Positions 1 to 12,200 of a stretch of 64,000 nt of DNA are shown piece after piece (position 1 is the stretch's first letter; the number at the start of each line of letters is the position of its first letter). Both the position numbers and the translations under genes were made by a program. Below the pieces are notes generated by a model that was given only the letters and a program-made list of their open reading frames with translations, had not been told where the DNA came from and searched no databases. Location: assembly GCA_033032865.1 (NCBI GenBank), contig JAWHQI010000268.1, forward strand, positions 1,364,001 to 1,428,000, in the 5' to 3' direction. The DNA comes from Dactylorhiza incarnata. Lineage: Eukaryota > Streptophyta > Magnoliopsida > Asparagales > Orchidaceae.

Positions 1-1029
1 ATGAACACTATTTTTCAACCATTTTTAAGAAAGTTTATAGTAATATTTTTTGATGATATACTTATATTTAGCCCAAATGAGACCGAGCACCTAGAACATC
101 TGAAAGTGACCTTGAGCATATTAGAAAAAAACCAATTGTTAATTAAGTTATCCAAATGTAGTTTCCTGACCCAAGAAATAGAATTCTTAGGTCACACAAT
201 CAAAGCCGGTGAAGTCACACCCAACAAAACGAACATAGAAGCCATAGAAAACTTCCCAGTTCCGATCAATCAGAAGGGTGTAAGGGCATTCCTAGGAATC
301 ACCGGCTACTACCGAAAATTCATTAAGGATTATGCAAAATTAGCCCACCCAATTACCGAAATACTTAAAAAGAATTCTTTCCACTGGAATTTAAAAACGC
401 AGGAGGCATTTGAGATCCTCAAAAACAAATTAATATCCTACCCCATATTAACCCTACCGAATTTTAACGAGCTGTTTATCATAGAAACCGATGCCTCAGG
501 AACAGGAATCGGAGCCGTATTAATGCAAGATAAAAAAACCATAGCATATTACAGCAAAAAACTAACACCCATGATGCAACATAAATCAACTTATTTCCGT
601 GAATTGTTTGCGGTGACCGCAACAATCACGAAATGGAGGCAATATTTGCTTGGCCACAAATTCACAATCCTCACTGACCACCATAGCCTGCATTATCTAC
701 TTAAGCAGAACATTCAAACCCCAGAGCAGCAGACGTTCTTAGCCAAATTATTAGGATACGATTTTGAAATCAAATATAAACCAGGAAAACACAATCAAGC
801 AGCAGATACTTTGTCAAGGATTCCTGAAATTCCTGAAGAAAATTCCCCAATGACCCTCAGCATGATCACCATTCCAACATCACCACTACTGGAGGGGTTG
901 GAACAAGACTATGCCGAGGATGAACTAGTTGGGCAATTTAATCACAATCCACAAGCTTTTCCCCAAATGAAAAAACAAGGAAATTACATCATTTACAAGC
1001 ACAGAATATACATTCCCAGAACATCATAG
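1..1029 (+). pseudogene. Gypsy reverse transcriptase C-terminal half and RNase H
   Basis: The reading frame is open from the window edge. The RT catalytic box reads FFDDILIFS at residues 17-25, followed by the conserved thumb phrase FLGHTI and the connection phrase GVRAFLGITGYYRKFI. RNase H begins with ETDASGTGIGAVLMQ near residue 162 and has the downstream TDHHSL motif near 225 and an AADTLSR segment that closes the domain. The ATG at position 1 is internal to the real polyprotein and is not a true start. The frame ends at TAG 1027-1029, just before the integrase zinc finger, where the family normally continues, so this is a disabling stop. Confidence 0.92.
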
Positions 1030-1044
1030 ATAATAAACAAAATA

Positions 1045-1467
1045 ATGGAGGAATCTCACTCTAGCCTAATAGGGGGACATTCAGGAATCAGAGGAACCCT
1101 TCACAAAATAAAATCACAATTCTACTGGCAGAATATGAAGGCAAACATCACAGCCTACATCAGTAAATGTGACATCTGCCAAAAGGCTAAACCAACTAAT
1201 CATGCACCTTATGGACTACTTCAACCACTGCCAACACCAAATAAACTGTGGAGTGACCTAACAATGGATTTCATCACCTGTTTACCACCCTCTAATAAGT
1301 TTACCATTATATTTGTAGTAGTAGATCGATTTTCAAAAGGAATTCATCTCACACCACTTCAGCCACCAATTTCTGGCCCTAAAGTGGCAAAAGCATTCTG
1401 GAATAACGTGGGAAAACTCCACGGGATTCAGAATCCATCATATCTGACAGAGATCCAATATTCCTAA
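1045..1467 (+). pseudogene. Gypsy integrase: HHCC zinc finger and start of catalytic core
   Basis: The same frame continues after the stop. It shows the integrase zinc-binding region (GGHSGIRGT for the histidine side, CDICQKAK for the cysteine pair) and then the first catalytic aspartate in MDFITCLPP, followed by VVVDRFSKG. The frame then goes wrong after LHGIQNPS near 1440: the expected SDRDPIF phrase is found in another frame, so a small indel separates the two halves. Confidence 0.9.
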
Positions 1468-2390
1468 GTGATTTTTGGACGGAACTCTTCAGATTACAGG
1501 GGACTAAACTCAGATATAGCTCATCATATCATCCCCAAACAGACGGATTAACCGAGAGGGTTAACCGTTGTGTAGAGCAATATCTGAGAATATACACCCA
1601 TGAAAATCCCTCACAGTGGTCAGAACACTTAAATTTAGCAGAATACCATTACAACACCACGTTTAATACATCGACCAACATGACCCCTTATGAGGTCATG
1701 TATGGTCGGCCCCCTCGCTGTTTATTATCCTACTGTGCAGGGGAGACAAGAAATGAAGCTGCAGACACAACACTAAAGACCAGGGACGAGATGATACATA
1801 CCCTGAAGGAGAATCTAGCCAAGTCACAACACCGAATGAAACTACAAGCAGATAAGAAGAGAACAGAATTAAAGCTTGAAAAAGGCGACTGGGTGCTATT
1901 GAAACTGCACCCCTTCCGACAAACTACCATGACACGACCAACAGGGAGGAAGCTAAGCCTCAAGTACTATGGACCATACCAGGTCACAGAAATTATCGGA
2001 GAGACGGCCTACCGCCTCCTCCTCCCTCCAGAGTCAAAGATACATCCCGTATTCCATGTATCCATGCTAAAGCCATACATCGGCGAACCCACTCAACAAG
2101 TCATCGATCTACCAGATCTCAGTTGGAGGAATAACCCACTACACCGACCACTAGCCGTCATCAGCACCCGCCAAATCATCCGGCAAGGAAGGGAAATACA
2201 ACAGGCCCTCATTCAATGGCAAGGCCTGCCTCCGGAGGATAGCACCTGGGAGGATGTTACCTCCCTGGTAGACCATCCTCACCTACTACCAGGTCTACAA
2301 GAAGTACTACCAGAAAAAAAAAAGAGATCGGGAACGAGCAGAGATCGAGAGCAAAGCCAACCGAAAAAAGAAGAAGACCTGCAGAGCTAA
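1440..2390 (+). pseudogene. Gypsy integrase C-terminal part and chromodomain-like tail
   Basis: Translation in the shifted frame gives SDRDPIFLSDFW (second catalytic Asp), SSYHPQTDGLTERVNR (catalytic Glu region), then TPYEVMYGRPP from 1680 on. Further along are HPVFHVSMLKPYIG, the usual integrase C-terminal signature, and ALIQWQGLPPEDSTWED, a chromodomain-like fold with the aromatic and acidic positions of plant chromoviruses. The frame is open from about 1440 to the stop at 2390. The ATG at 1680 is internal. The chromodomain is thought to direct insertion to heterochromatin in this group; that role is from family knowledge. Confidence 0.9.
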
Positions 2391-2747
2391 CAAACTGGGG
2401 AAGAAAGAAGACGAGAACACAAAAATACACCAACCCCCAGTACCAACAACATCACAACCAACAAAAAACAAACCATACCTGAAAGCCGGAAGAAACATGG
2501 AGGAAACAAGGAGTTGCGACCCTCAGAATAGGGAAAGTATCTGTTCAGAAAACGAAGCCCAGTCATCCCAGCAACCGCCATCTACAGTGTTTCCCCCAAG
2601 CTCTTCAACGACCACAACGCCACTCCTCTTCGATCTCCGACCAGCACTTCCGGGAGAGAACACAGCAGAGCCAGCGGAAGAGAGAGAGAGAAGAAAGGTC
2701 GAAATGATTTCAACGCTGAGGACAGCGTTTTAAAAAGGAGAAGGTAA
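2391..2747 (+). other. Gypsy 3' untranslated region with polypurine tract
   Basis: This stretch lies between the pol stop and the LTR. It is A- and G-rich and ends with AAAAAGGAGAAGGTAA at 2732-2747, directly before TGTTAGGG, as expected for the plus-strand priming tract. A short open frame at 2497-2733 has no recognisable domain. Confidence 0.7.
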
Positions 2748-3221
2748 TGTTAGGGTTTGGATCGGACGGCCTCAGAATTAATAAAACAAATCCAACAGCT
2801 CAGATAACATCAACCATCACGCTGATCCAACGGCAGCCTTTTAATCCAACGGTCCATCATTAGCCACAATAACAGCAGCCATCAAATCAATCCGGCGACA
2901 GGATTAAAGCAGGGGCATCATCATCGGCCAGATCCAACGACAGGCAAGGACAGGGACAGATTAATTAAAAAGCCAATGCTTCAGATCACCTCCAGAGATC
3001 AAGACAACATCAACGGCCCAGATTATAAAACCAGTGTAACGGCTAGTTTTTAACAGCCAAAGTATTAAATACTCCAATTAGCCTGTAATAACGGATTCAT
3101 GATGAATGATAATGAAGTTTTTCCTCTTAGCCTCTAATCCCTTCTTCTCTCCCTGCTCCGGCCACCCCTCTCCGGCCATTCTTCTGTTCTGAACCACCAC
3201 TCCACCGGCGGGATCCCAACA
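2748..3221 (+). repeat. 3' LTR of the left-edge gypsy element (474 bp)
   Basis: It begins TGTTAGGGTTTGG right after the polypurine tract and ends GGGATCCCAACA, giving the TG...CA ends of an LTR. The partner LTR is outside the window, so the boundaries rest on the terminal dinucleotides and the tract alone. Confidence 0.75.
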
Positions 3222-3368
3222 GATTACATAGGCAAAACACTGTTTGATAGACTATAAGTCTAACACAACATTAGTCATGCACTTTTGTTGTACATGTCAA
3301 TTCAAAATTGAAATAGAATATCAAATACATGATGTGCTTATTGCTATCAAGAAGCCTTCTTCAAATCA

Positions 3369-5010
3369 TGAATTTTGTGGTCAACATTCCCAACAGTTTT
3401 CAAGTCAAGTCAATTAGAGGAGAACACACATGTTAAAGAACCTCTAGTTCCAAACATTGCACTCCCAATCTACTTTCCAAAAAGTACCAACATCATCTTA
3501 GGAGTAACCCAGATTGGTTGGTATCTTCAATGCAAGAAATGTTGGAAATGGAAAATAAAACTTCACTATCTCTTTGAAAAATGTACAAAGCTAAGAAACA
3601 TACTAACAAACTAAACCATAACACCGAGCTGGAACAATATGCCAGGTTATGGGATTACTGCGAGGAAATTAGTAGAACCAACCCTGACACAACTATAAAA
3701 TTGAAGTATAAACATGTGTTAGATTCTCCTACATGCATTTTCAAGAAGTTATATATTTGTTGAGGTGCTTTACAAAAAGGGTTCATTGCGAGTTGCAGAA
3801 CAGTTTTGGGCTTAGCTGGCACCCACCTTAAGACATATAATGGGGGAGTTTTGTTGTGTGCAGTTGGCATAGATGAGAATAATGCCATGTTTTCTATTGC
3901 ATATGCTATTGTGTTGAAAGAAAATAGGAAATCATGAGAGTGGTTTGTTGGCCTACTAATTCAAGATTTGAATATTGAAAATAGCTATTTATGGACCATC
4001 ATATCTGATAATCAAAAGGGTCTTCTTAGAGCAGTTGAGAAGTTGCTACCCAATGCCGAACATAGATTTTGTTTGCACCACATGTACAACAATTTCAAAC
4101 TCAAGCATAAGGGTATACATCTTAAATCTTTGATATGGAAAGCCGCATTCGCTACAAGAGCTGTTGATTTTAATAGTGAGATTGAAAAGAAGAAGGCCAA
4201 AGATTTAGCTGCTTACAATTGGATTATACAAAGACATCGAAAAAATTGGGCAAGATATCATTTTAGCACTTGACCGAAATATGATATTTTACTCAATAAT
4301 TTATGTGAATGCTTTAATAACGTTATTTTAAAGCTAGGTGCAAACCTATAATAACGTTACTTGAGATTATAAGGGGCATTTTGATAAGGCGAGTTCATAC
4401 ACAGAGGGATAAGTTGCTTCGATATAATGGAGACATTTGTCCTGCGATACAAAAGATTTTGGAGAAAAAAAAGTGTTCAAAACTACATTTTCGGGTGGAA
4501 TGAAAATGATAAATTTGAGATAAAGGGATGACTTGGTGATAAATGGGTTGTTGATCTAGCTAACAATACATGCAGTTGCAAACACATGAGACCACACTGG
4601 TATTCCATGTGTGCATGTCATTGCATGCATTTTCTTCAAACGAGAGAATGCAGAATCTTATGTAGATTATTGGTTAAAAAATCACATTTTTAAAGGCATA
4701 CAAACATATGCTAAGTCCGATAAAAGGTCAACTAGAGTGGCCCAACTCCAACCTCAATCCAATGGTTCCTTGGTTTGCAAAGCAAAATAAGGAGGGAAGA
4801 CCTAAGAGTCATGCTAGAAGATTGGAAAAGGATGAGCTAGATACTAAAAAATATGGTTTAAAATGACATAGTTGCATGTTTACATGCTCAAACTGTGGAG
4901 AGAAGGGCCATAGTAAAAAGGGTTGCAGTCAATCCTCCAATATTGCCGCAACTACTACATCAAAGTCTACATTGCATTCAAAATTACCGATCAGTATTCC
5001 ATTTAATTTC
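3369..5010 (+). pseudogene. Decayed MULE (Mutator-like) transposase
   Basis: Pieces of a MuDR-type transposase are spread over several frames. At 3375-3580 is the N-terminal box containing VKSIRGEHTC. At 3770-4330 is the MULE catalytic domain: GLAGTHLKTYNGG, then WTIISDNQKGLL and EHRFCLHHMYNNF. At 4530-4640 are remains of a SWIM zinc finger (CSCKHM). At 4890-4930 a C-terminal CCHC knuckle reads CSNCGEKGHSKKGC. Stops at about 3903-3939 and 4273, plus frame changes, make it inactive. The first catalytic Asp (normally in DG.HLK) reads Ala here. I did not find convincing terminal inverted repeats. Confidence 0.88.
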
Positions 5011-6146
5011 ATTTTCTTCTACCTTTAACATTTTTCAAAAAAAAAAAAAAAATTACTTCATACATAGGTTACAAAGAAGATAGCAAATACAACTAGCGGA
5101 CAAAATATTATCTCACAAGAGGAGTTAAGTGGGTCATCCATGCCTACAACAAGACTATCACCCTAAAGATACAAGGCAAACTTTTTATTATCACTATTTC
5201 TTAATTTACTTAAGTTAAATTTTCCCTTTCGTTATGAAATACTCATTTAATTGTGTTTTTATGCAGGTGAGAAATGACAACTGCAATCTTATATCAATTG
5301 GAGAAGGCGCACATTCGACTCTTTTTAAGTTCAAAATTTTATGCTTTGAATGTCTAACTATTCTAATTTTTTGGGAAAATATACCTCAAAATATTGTTGT
5401 GTTGTTCTACCTTCTCTGGTACTTTTCCCCTTTTTGGATTCATGCTGCTGTTGTAGTCTCAAATTCATGTTCTCTCTCCGATGTTCCATTTTAAATGTGT
5501 AATTATAGTTTGATCTGATCAAATCTGATAAATGAATAAATGATGCATATGGACCGTATCACTATATGGTATATTGGTAATACTACATACTTGCATTATT
5601 TATGTGCTACAATTAGTAGAAAATTTACGGGGAAAAAAAGAATGAATAAATAAGGCAATTGTTAACCGCACCCCAGTTTTGGCTATCCGCAACCCTTTTA
5701 TATGAATTATTACGCATTTTTTTGGAAATACGCATTGTACAAGCATTTTTAGGAAAAGTGTTCAACACGAAAGTTGTAGATATAGTCGAGAGCTCAAAGT
5801 GCTAAAACTAAATAATTAGGGTGCAAAATGTCAAACCCCCATATTTGAGGTTGCTTAGTGCCAAAAGTCCGAGGGATTCTTGCGTCTGAACAGCATTTCG
5901 AAATCGCTGTCCGAGATAAATCTAAAAAACCATTAGGATTGGTGAACCGGTTCACGTATTCGAGCAAAAAACAAATCGGAGTCTGCTCATCGGATTCAGA
6001 AATTTCGCCTAAGACTATATTTGAGATGTTTCACAGAGACAACTTTTACTTTGGATATTGTGTTTTTCCCGGTTAAAGGGAAGATACGCCGCCGGCACAG
6101 GAGAAGGGAGATCGAGAAAGAGGGAAAAGGTGAAGTTGAGGCAAAA
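5011..6146. other. Intergenic AT-rich spacer upstream of the zinc-finger gene
   Basis: This holds an A15 run at 5039-5052 and no domain I recognise. The last ~80 bases (from about 6065), rich in GAGAAGGGAGA-type purine sequence, are the probable 5' UTR of the next gene. No clear TATA box is visible at a useful distance. Confidence 0.5.
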
Positions 6147-6276
6147 ATGCCTCTAGGAAAATATTACTGCGATTACTGCGACAAACAGTTTCAGGACACG
6201 TCGGCGGCCCGGAAGCGCCATCTCTCCGGCGTCCAGCACCAGCGCAATCGTGCCCTCTGGTACGACTCACTGAAAG
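6147..6276 (+). CDS. Zinc-finger gene exon 1
   Basis: Starts at ATG 6147 in an AAAAATGCC context and encodes residues 1-43 plus the first base of codon 44. The U1-type C2H2 finger lies wholly here. It ends CTGAAAG before a GTATTC donor. Confidence 0.93.
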
Positions 6277-9200
6277 GTATTCTCTTCGATATTGGGCAAA
6301 CTTCCCCTACCTTTTGCCCTCTCCCTGAAATTTAACACACTGTTCAGTCTGAGCAAAGGGTTGTGGCAGATACACATGGAGGCTTTCTTCTCCATCACGG
6401 CGGGTGTCTTGCCAAGGGTGTATGCCACCATTTTGTCCGCACGGTATGGATCCAGGATTTTCCCTAATTGCTACTAAAGCTGATGATGGATTTTTAAATG
6501 CATGGAAGCCATTGCGAAATCAATGTCATTCATGGAGAGGAATCATCTTCCTTGAAAATTATTCTACCTTTATGACTCTATGGATTGACTTCTACTACAG
6601 TTCTACGAGAAAGTCCTCCGTGGCTAAAAAGTTGGCCCTTCTTGATGACTCGGTGTTGAGAGGATATTTTAGGGTTTACTGCTATCCCCGGTATACTAGG
6701 GAGTGGAATGATCATATCATCCTTAGAAATCTCCTGAGAACTTAAAATACCTCAATCTCCTTTCGAACTTTGCTTCTTTTGGGATCTCTGTAGTTTTTTT
6801 TTATGGATTATTACTCCTATTCTTGGGCCTTTAGCCTTCACCTGCTTGACCTTTGTCTTCTTCTATGCTTGGCATACGACTTCTTTTGGTTCTCCTTGTA
6901 AGGTAGTTCCACAACCTTTGTTGGTTTTCCTCGATAACTAGTTTTGAGGGCTTGTTTTGGTTCTCATTGGCAATTAACACTGAGGATTTCTTTTGGTTCC
7001 CGACAAGTTAGGGATTGTAGTTTCCTCCCCCTCTCCAACGAAGTTGCGTCGATTTTTAGGGGCTGTTTGTTTGGGCTGTGGGAGTGGGAGCAGTGAGAAT
7101 GGAGCGATGGGAGATGGAACTAGGTGACTGCGGTCTAAAAAAGCCCAAATGGAGTTTTTGAGGGGTGACGGTGGGAACTAGAGTTTACCAAATAGTTTTA
7201 AAGGAGCGGTAGTGTTTTTCGCCCAACGGAGATGGTGCAAAAATGCCCAAACAAACAAGCCATTAATCTCGTGGTCAACAATTGTCTCACTCCTCTCTTT
7301 AGTATTATTTTTGTAAACTTGAAATTATTACTTACACCTTGTTATTAATGTTTTTATTTTTAGGTATGATTGTTTTCTTTTGCTTATAAGAGACATCTAA
7401 TTAAGAAATTGGATGCAAACTTCAAGCTTGGGTTTATTGGTTGAAATGTCTCTCTTACTATATGGTGTCTTGGCATTATTGTTGGTTTTGTGTGTTGTAG
7501 AACTTGTAAACAACGTTGTTATATTTTCAACTAATTATATATGGATATTTTCTTATAGTAAAATAATTTATTTTTGTCTCTTAACATTTAATTTTTGTTA
7601 GAAAATTCCTCCCCCGAGAGGGCTTCATTTCACCGGCATGAAGTCGTGGACAAAAACAAGTTTTGGTTAATATTTCTGATAAACTATGATGACAAGTTTT
7701 TCTTCAGTTGAAAAACCAAAATTAATAACATAAATGCTACTGTATGACCCTCATATTAACAAATTGAGAAATTCATGTTAATTTAATTGTTAAACCCAGC
7801 CCTCCTATTCTTCGATCCTAACTGTGAATTGGCTGAAATTTCAAATTCTCTCCTAATCTAATTGTGCTTGATGTAAAGGAGTTTGCCAAAATGCGACTAA
7901 AATATTTTTTCCTTGTTAATTATGCATATAAAGGGAAGCCTTGGCGCACTGGTTAAAGTGTTGCTGTGTGACCTTGAGGTCATGGGTTCGAGTTCTGGAA
8001 GCAGCCTCTTGCAAAAATGCAGGGTAAGGTTTGCCTACATATCATTCTTGTGGTGGACGGTGGGACCCTTCCCTAGACCCTCGCTGTGCGGGGATGCTTT
8101 GTGAATCGGGCTGCCCTTTTTTTTAATTATGCATATAAAATTGCTATTTTCTTGTTGTTAATTCTATTGTCTAATTTAAGATATTGGATAAATCTCAAAT
8201 ATAGTCAGTGTTATACTGAAATAAAATCTTAAAATTAGCTATAAATATTAGAATAATCTAAAAACATTTAAAGTTTTTCCTTCACTCTGCCCATTCCTGT
8301 CCTCCATCTTTGGAATTTCTTCACATGCTTTTTTATCTTAGTTTATTTTGGTGTTGCAGGGAAGCTGTAAATATGGCGATGCATGCAATTACTATCATCC
8401 AACTCAAAATGTGATGAGTATAAATCAAGCCACGGCTGGTGAGACAGGCAAGTTATATGGTCATTTGCTGGGATCTCACCTCCACTTTGCATAATTACAG
8501 GGACCTCCCCTATCTTTTTAAAATTACCAAAATCTTTCCTCTTAAGTTAACATTGTTAATATGTACAAAAAGAACCACATGGAGGGATCTTCTAAGTTGT
8601 TTTTATACGTGTATGTTAACAATGTAAATTTAGAGGGGACTTTTTGGTAATTTTTGAAGTTAGAGGGGAGGTTCCTTGTAATTATGCAAAGTTATAGGCG
8701 AGTTTTCATAATTATTCATATATATATATAGATAAGTGAATATAGCATTCTCCATGCTCTTACCGTACTTTCATTTACCACCGTTGGATCTTTCACATGT
8801 TTTATCCGAAATCTCTAATATAAAAAATAAAAATAAACTTCACGGGAGAGAGAGAGAGTGAGAGATAGAAAGAGGGGGAGAGAGAGAGGGAAAAAATAAT
8901 CTTTTTAAGTGTACACGTATTTTTTTTACAAAATAAATATTGTAATATTGTTGTATATTTTTTTACGGTCATTTTGAGTACTCATATGTTTATGTTGCGG
9001 GCGCAGCCCGCAGACGCATCGAGCACGGGCAAAGCCCGTGCTGCGGCGGGCGAAGCCCGCCTGGATGCGTCCGAAAGTCGCCCGACAACATCATGCCGGG
9101 GGTGGGCGAAGCCCGCCGTCGCCGACCGGGTACTGTCGCGCTTGGCCGTAGGAGCGGAGCCCCGTGTCGGGCACTCGTATATATATATTGCTTTAATACT

Positions 9201-12200
9201 CATATGAAGCAAGCTTATTCATGCCATTTAATTTCGATGAATCATTGCAAGCGTTCAATTCTAAAGCTAACAATTCATTTGATTTATCTAAATAACAAAA
9301 AACCATTCCTATTCTTCATCAACATGTTTTTTTTGTTTGTGCTTGTTAGATACCTATATATACTTAATACATATATAGCATTCATAACTTCATAATGATA
9401 GCACATGCAACTTCTATGATCAAGCCAATTTATTGATTATAGTATGGCAGGTGGGAATAGAGCTATTATTTACATGATTGCACTTTGTTAAAACCTTAAT
9501 GCGGTGCAGTTTATAAGTGAAGCGATGTGATTAGAAGCTCTTTGCTTCGCTCAAAAACATGCTCCAGAAATGGTGGAGCATGAACTTCACTTCTAAGCGC
9601 AATAAGCTTCGAGCAAATTTTCCTTGTTACAAGCATTCTTTGGTTATTGCGCTTCTTCATTAGAGTTAATAATTTACAACCACATGTTCTCACTGGATGT
9701 GAAAATGTTGATTTCTCATTTTCTTGTTGATATTGCATTTTAGCTTCCAAAATTTCACATGTTTTTTCCTTTTCTTTTAGGAGTGATTTTGTTCGCAAGT
9801 TTGTACTTTCAAATAGTAGTCCTAAAGTAATAATCATCCATTTTATTCAGTTCCAACGTGTTAATTCAGAAGACAGCATTGTTTTTAAGGCATATTAGGT
9901 AACCTTGAACAATTATTGGCCGTTTGACTGCTTTTAAATGTATTTCAGTTTAAGTTTACCAGCCTTTAGTGATTTTTATGCAACTTGTGCTGCTTAAAGA
10001 TATTTTGTTTGTTTGACATTCTTTAGTTTGCTATGAACCAGTGGAGAAGACTAAATGCTTTGTTTGTAACATTTGTCACATTTCACTTTCATTGTTGTTC
10101 ATTACCTCTTCTTCAAATGTCTAGCATTACAATCTATTCTTTTAATTGAATTAGATTTTCCGGAGATCACACAACGACCCAACTTTTTGGGGAATTCTTT
10201 TATTGGGGGCACCTCCTTTTCAGGTATATACTAACAATTATTTTCATATGAATACCAAGGCACACATTAAATATAAAGATGATTGATGCCATCAAATGCC
10301 ATAAGTAGATTATATCTTATTTATTAACTATTTTGATTTGATTTGATGACTGAAAAGCATGTGAGGACCACCAAGCCTAATTTTATTGTGACATTTTATG
10401 TATGTTGTTTTTTAACATGTTGCTTAAGTGCTTATTCTTGAGCTCAATTGGTCATTTGTGAGCACATCGCACCAGTCATGAGTACCTCTTATAATGATTG
10501 GTCCACCAATGAGTCTTACTGGATTCATTGAGTTATCCTTGCCTAAAAATTTCTTCACCATTCAATCTACTTGAAGCTCAACTGCTTAAAGAGTTATTTA
10601 AAGTAGTGATCCACAACTCTAGCCACCGCCTCCTTTCCCCACAATCCTTCCACCAAATTTCAAACAATGAATCTAAATCGTAACTGGATACACCTACAAT
10701 ACATGGCCTGTTTAGAACAATAAAATACAAGCACACACAACCGCAGGAAAATGAGAGAGTCAACCACACAACTAACAAAGCGTGAAACAAGTCAGGAGGC
10801 GCATGGACAATGGAGCATGAACTAAGTCCGACAGTGACATGGGAAGCATAGGAGGATCCAGGGTAGACGACAACCACACATGAAGCCTACAGGAATCAAG
10901 GGAAGATGATGACATGAGTGTTGGCATGCGCAAGATCTTTTGGGTCCCACACAGGATTTTCGTGAGTATAGGAGAACCAACGTGTAAGGATAAGCATTTG
11001 TTACTGAGTTTTTTCCTGTTCAATTTAAAGCAAGATATGTGGAGTTGTTTGGATCAAGTTTTTATTATTTTGGATTGCAAGATTAGTCGGCATGCGGCTA
11101 GGTGCGAGTGTCTCTTAAAGCATCGTTCTTCCACACTTTTTTAAACTGTCTCATCTCTAGTACATTGCGTCCGAAGCCTCCTCATCTTCATGTCCATCAT
11201 TCCCTTCATGGAAGACTCTCATTTTGAGGAGTTGGAGAAGATGATGACATCATTCTTCTTTGAAATGGGGCATTACGGAGAATCCTTAGTTGCATTTGAC
11301 ACACTCGTACTAGGATTCATGTGCACACAACTGCACTATCAAACACCCCGAGCACCTCACCAAACAAAGAGCCTTTCAGGCAATAACTGCGTGACTGAGC
11401 AGTTCTCACCCTTGAGGCCTTTACTGTCCCCACTCTGGTCTCTGGAATTTCCCATATTTGAAGGCACTGACTCCATGGATGGATTTGCTTGTGTTGAACA
11501 ATACTTCGAACTTCAAAGTACATCATAATGTGAGAAGATTCCCTTAGCCATGCTTTGCATGGAGTGATCTGCCCTTTATTGGATGTGCTGGTTAAAACAA
11601 ACCAACGCTTCTATGACATGGCAAACGATCACCCTGAAACAGCCAACAGTATGACGATGAAAATCATGAATGGCTTTCGAGCTTCTCTTTGTCGTCCACC
11701 AATTAGGCATGGTGGATGCCTACAACAATGGGTTTATTGAATTGGTTGCTCACGTACCGAGTTTGCCAACCACTAAATACTTGGGCTATTTGCATGACTT
11801 CTAATGCAGACAAACGCTTGCAGCGATAAATTTTACCTTATGAATATATTTTACTTTATTTTAGTTATGCCAGACATTTATGTCGCGCGCTTGTTTAACA
11901 CATTTATTTTCCTGCAATTTTATGTATTTGAGAAGTTGTAGTGGTGTATTCCCTATGATGTGATTAACTAGGTCGTACATTTTATTACTCTTGGTTAGTC
12001 GGAGGCGTAATCCTTTGATTCGGGTGGATCAAGTGAAATTCATTTCCCTAATTCCCTTTTGAAACTTAGCTTTAATTTTGATCCTACACATGTTTAATTC
12101 CCATTAAGTTATTTTATTTTGATTAACAAAATCTTCTTAAAAAGATGTTTCAATTAAAAAAAAAGTTACGAAAATATCTGTTAAAAACAGTATTGAAAAA

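Larger units (their letters stand above)
1..3221 (+). mobile_element. 3' portion of a Ty3/gypsy chromovirus, 5' part outside the window
   Basis: The order of domains is RT palm and thumb, RNase H, integrase HHCC and DDE core, a chromodomain-like tail, then a purine-rich tract and an LTR. This order, with integrase after RNase H, defines Ty3/gypsy, and the chromodomain-like end points to a chromovirus. The element enters from the left edge, so the 5' LTR, gag, protease and start of RT are not visible. An in-frame stop near 1027 and a frameshift near 1440 mean this copy cannot make its polyprotein. Confidence 0.93.

Noticed and set aside
5858..6335. Longer N-terminal extension of the zinc-finger protein from the upstream ATG at 6021
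   Set aside because: The family starts at MPLGKYYCD, which is the ATG at 6147. The upstream residues have no similarity to the family.
6292..6745. Separate open frames between zinc-finger exons 1 and 3
   Set aside because: They overlap exon 2 in the wrong frame or lie in intron 2, and have no domain.
7940..8000. tRNA gene suggested by box A and box B like sequences
   Set aside because: The sequence has no cloverleaf, is followed by an unrelated 3' part and a T tail, and is flanked by 17-bp duplications; it is a SINE.
8974..9395. Ala/Arg-rich frames in the GC island
   Set aside because: They exist on both strands only because the island lacks AT-rich stops; the hairpin structure explains the base composition.
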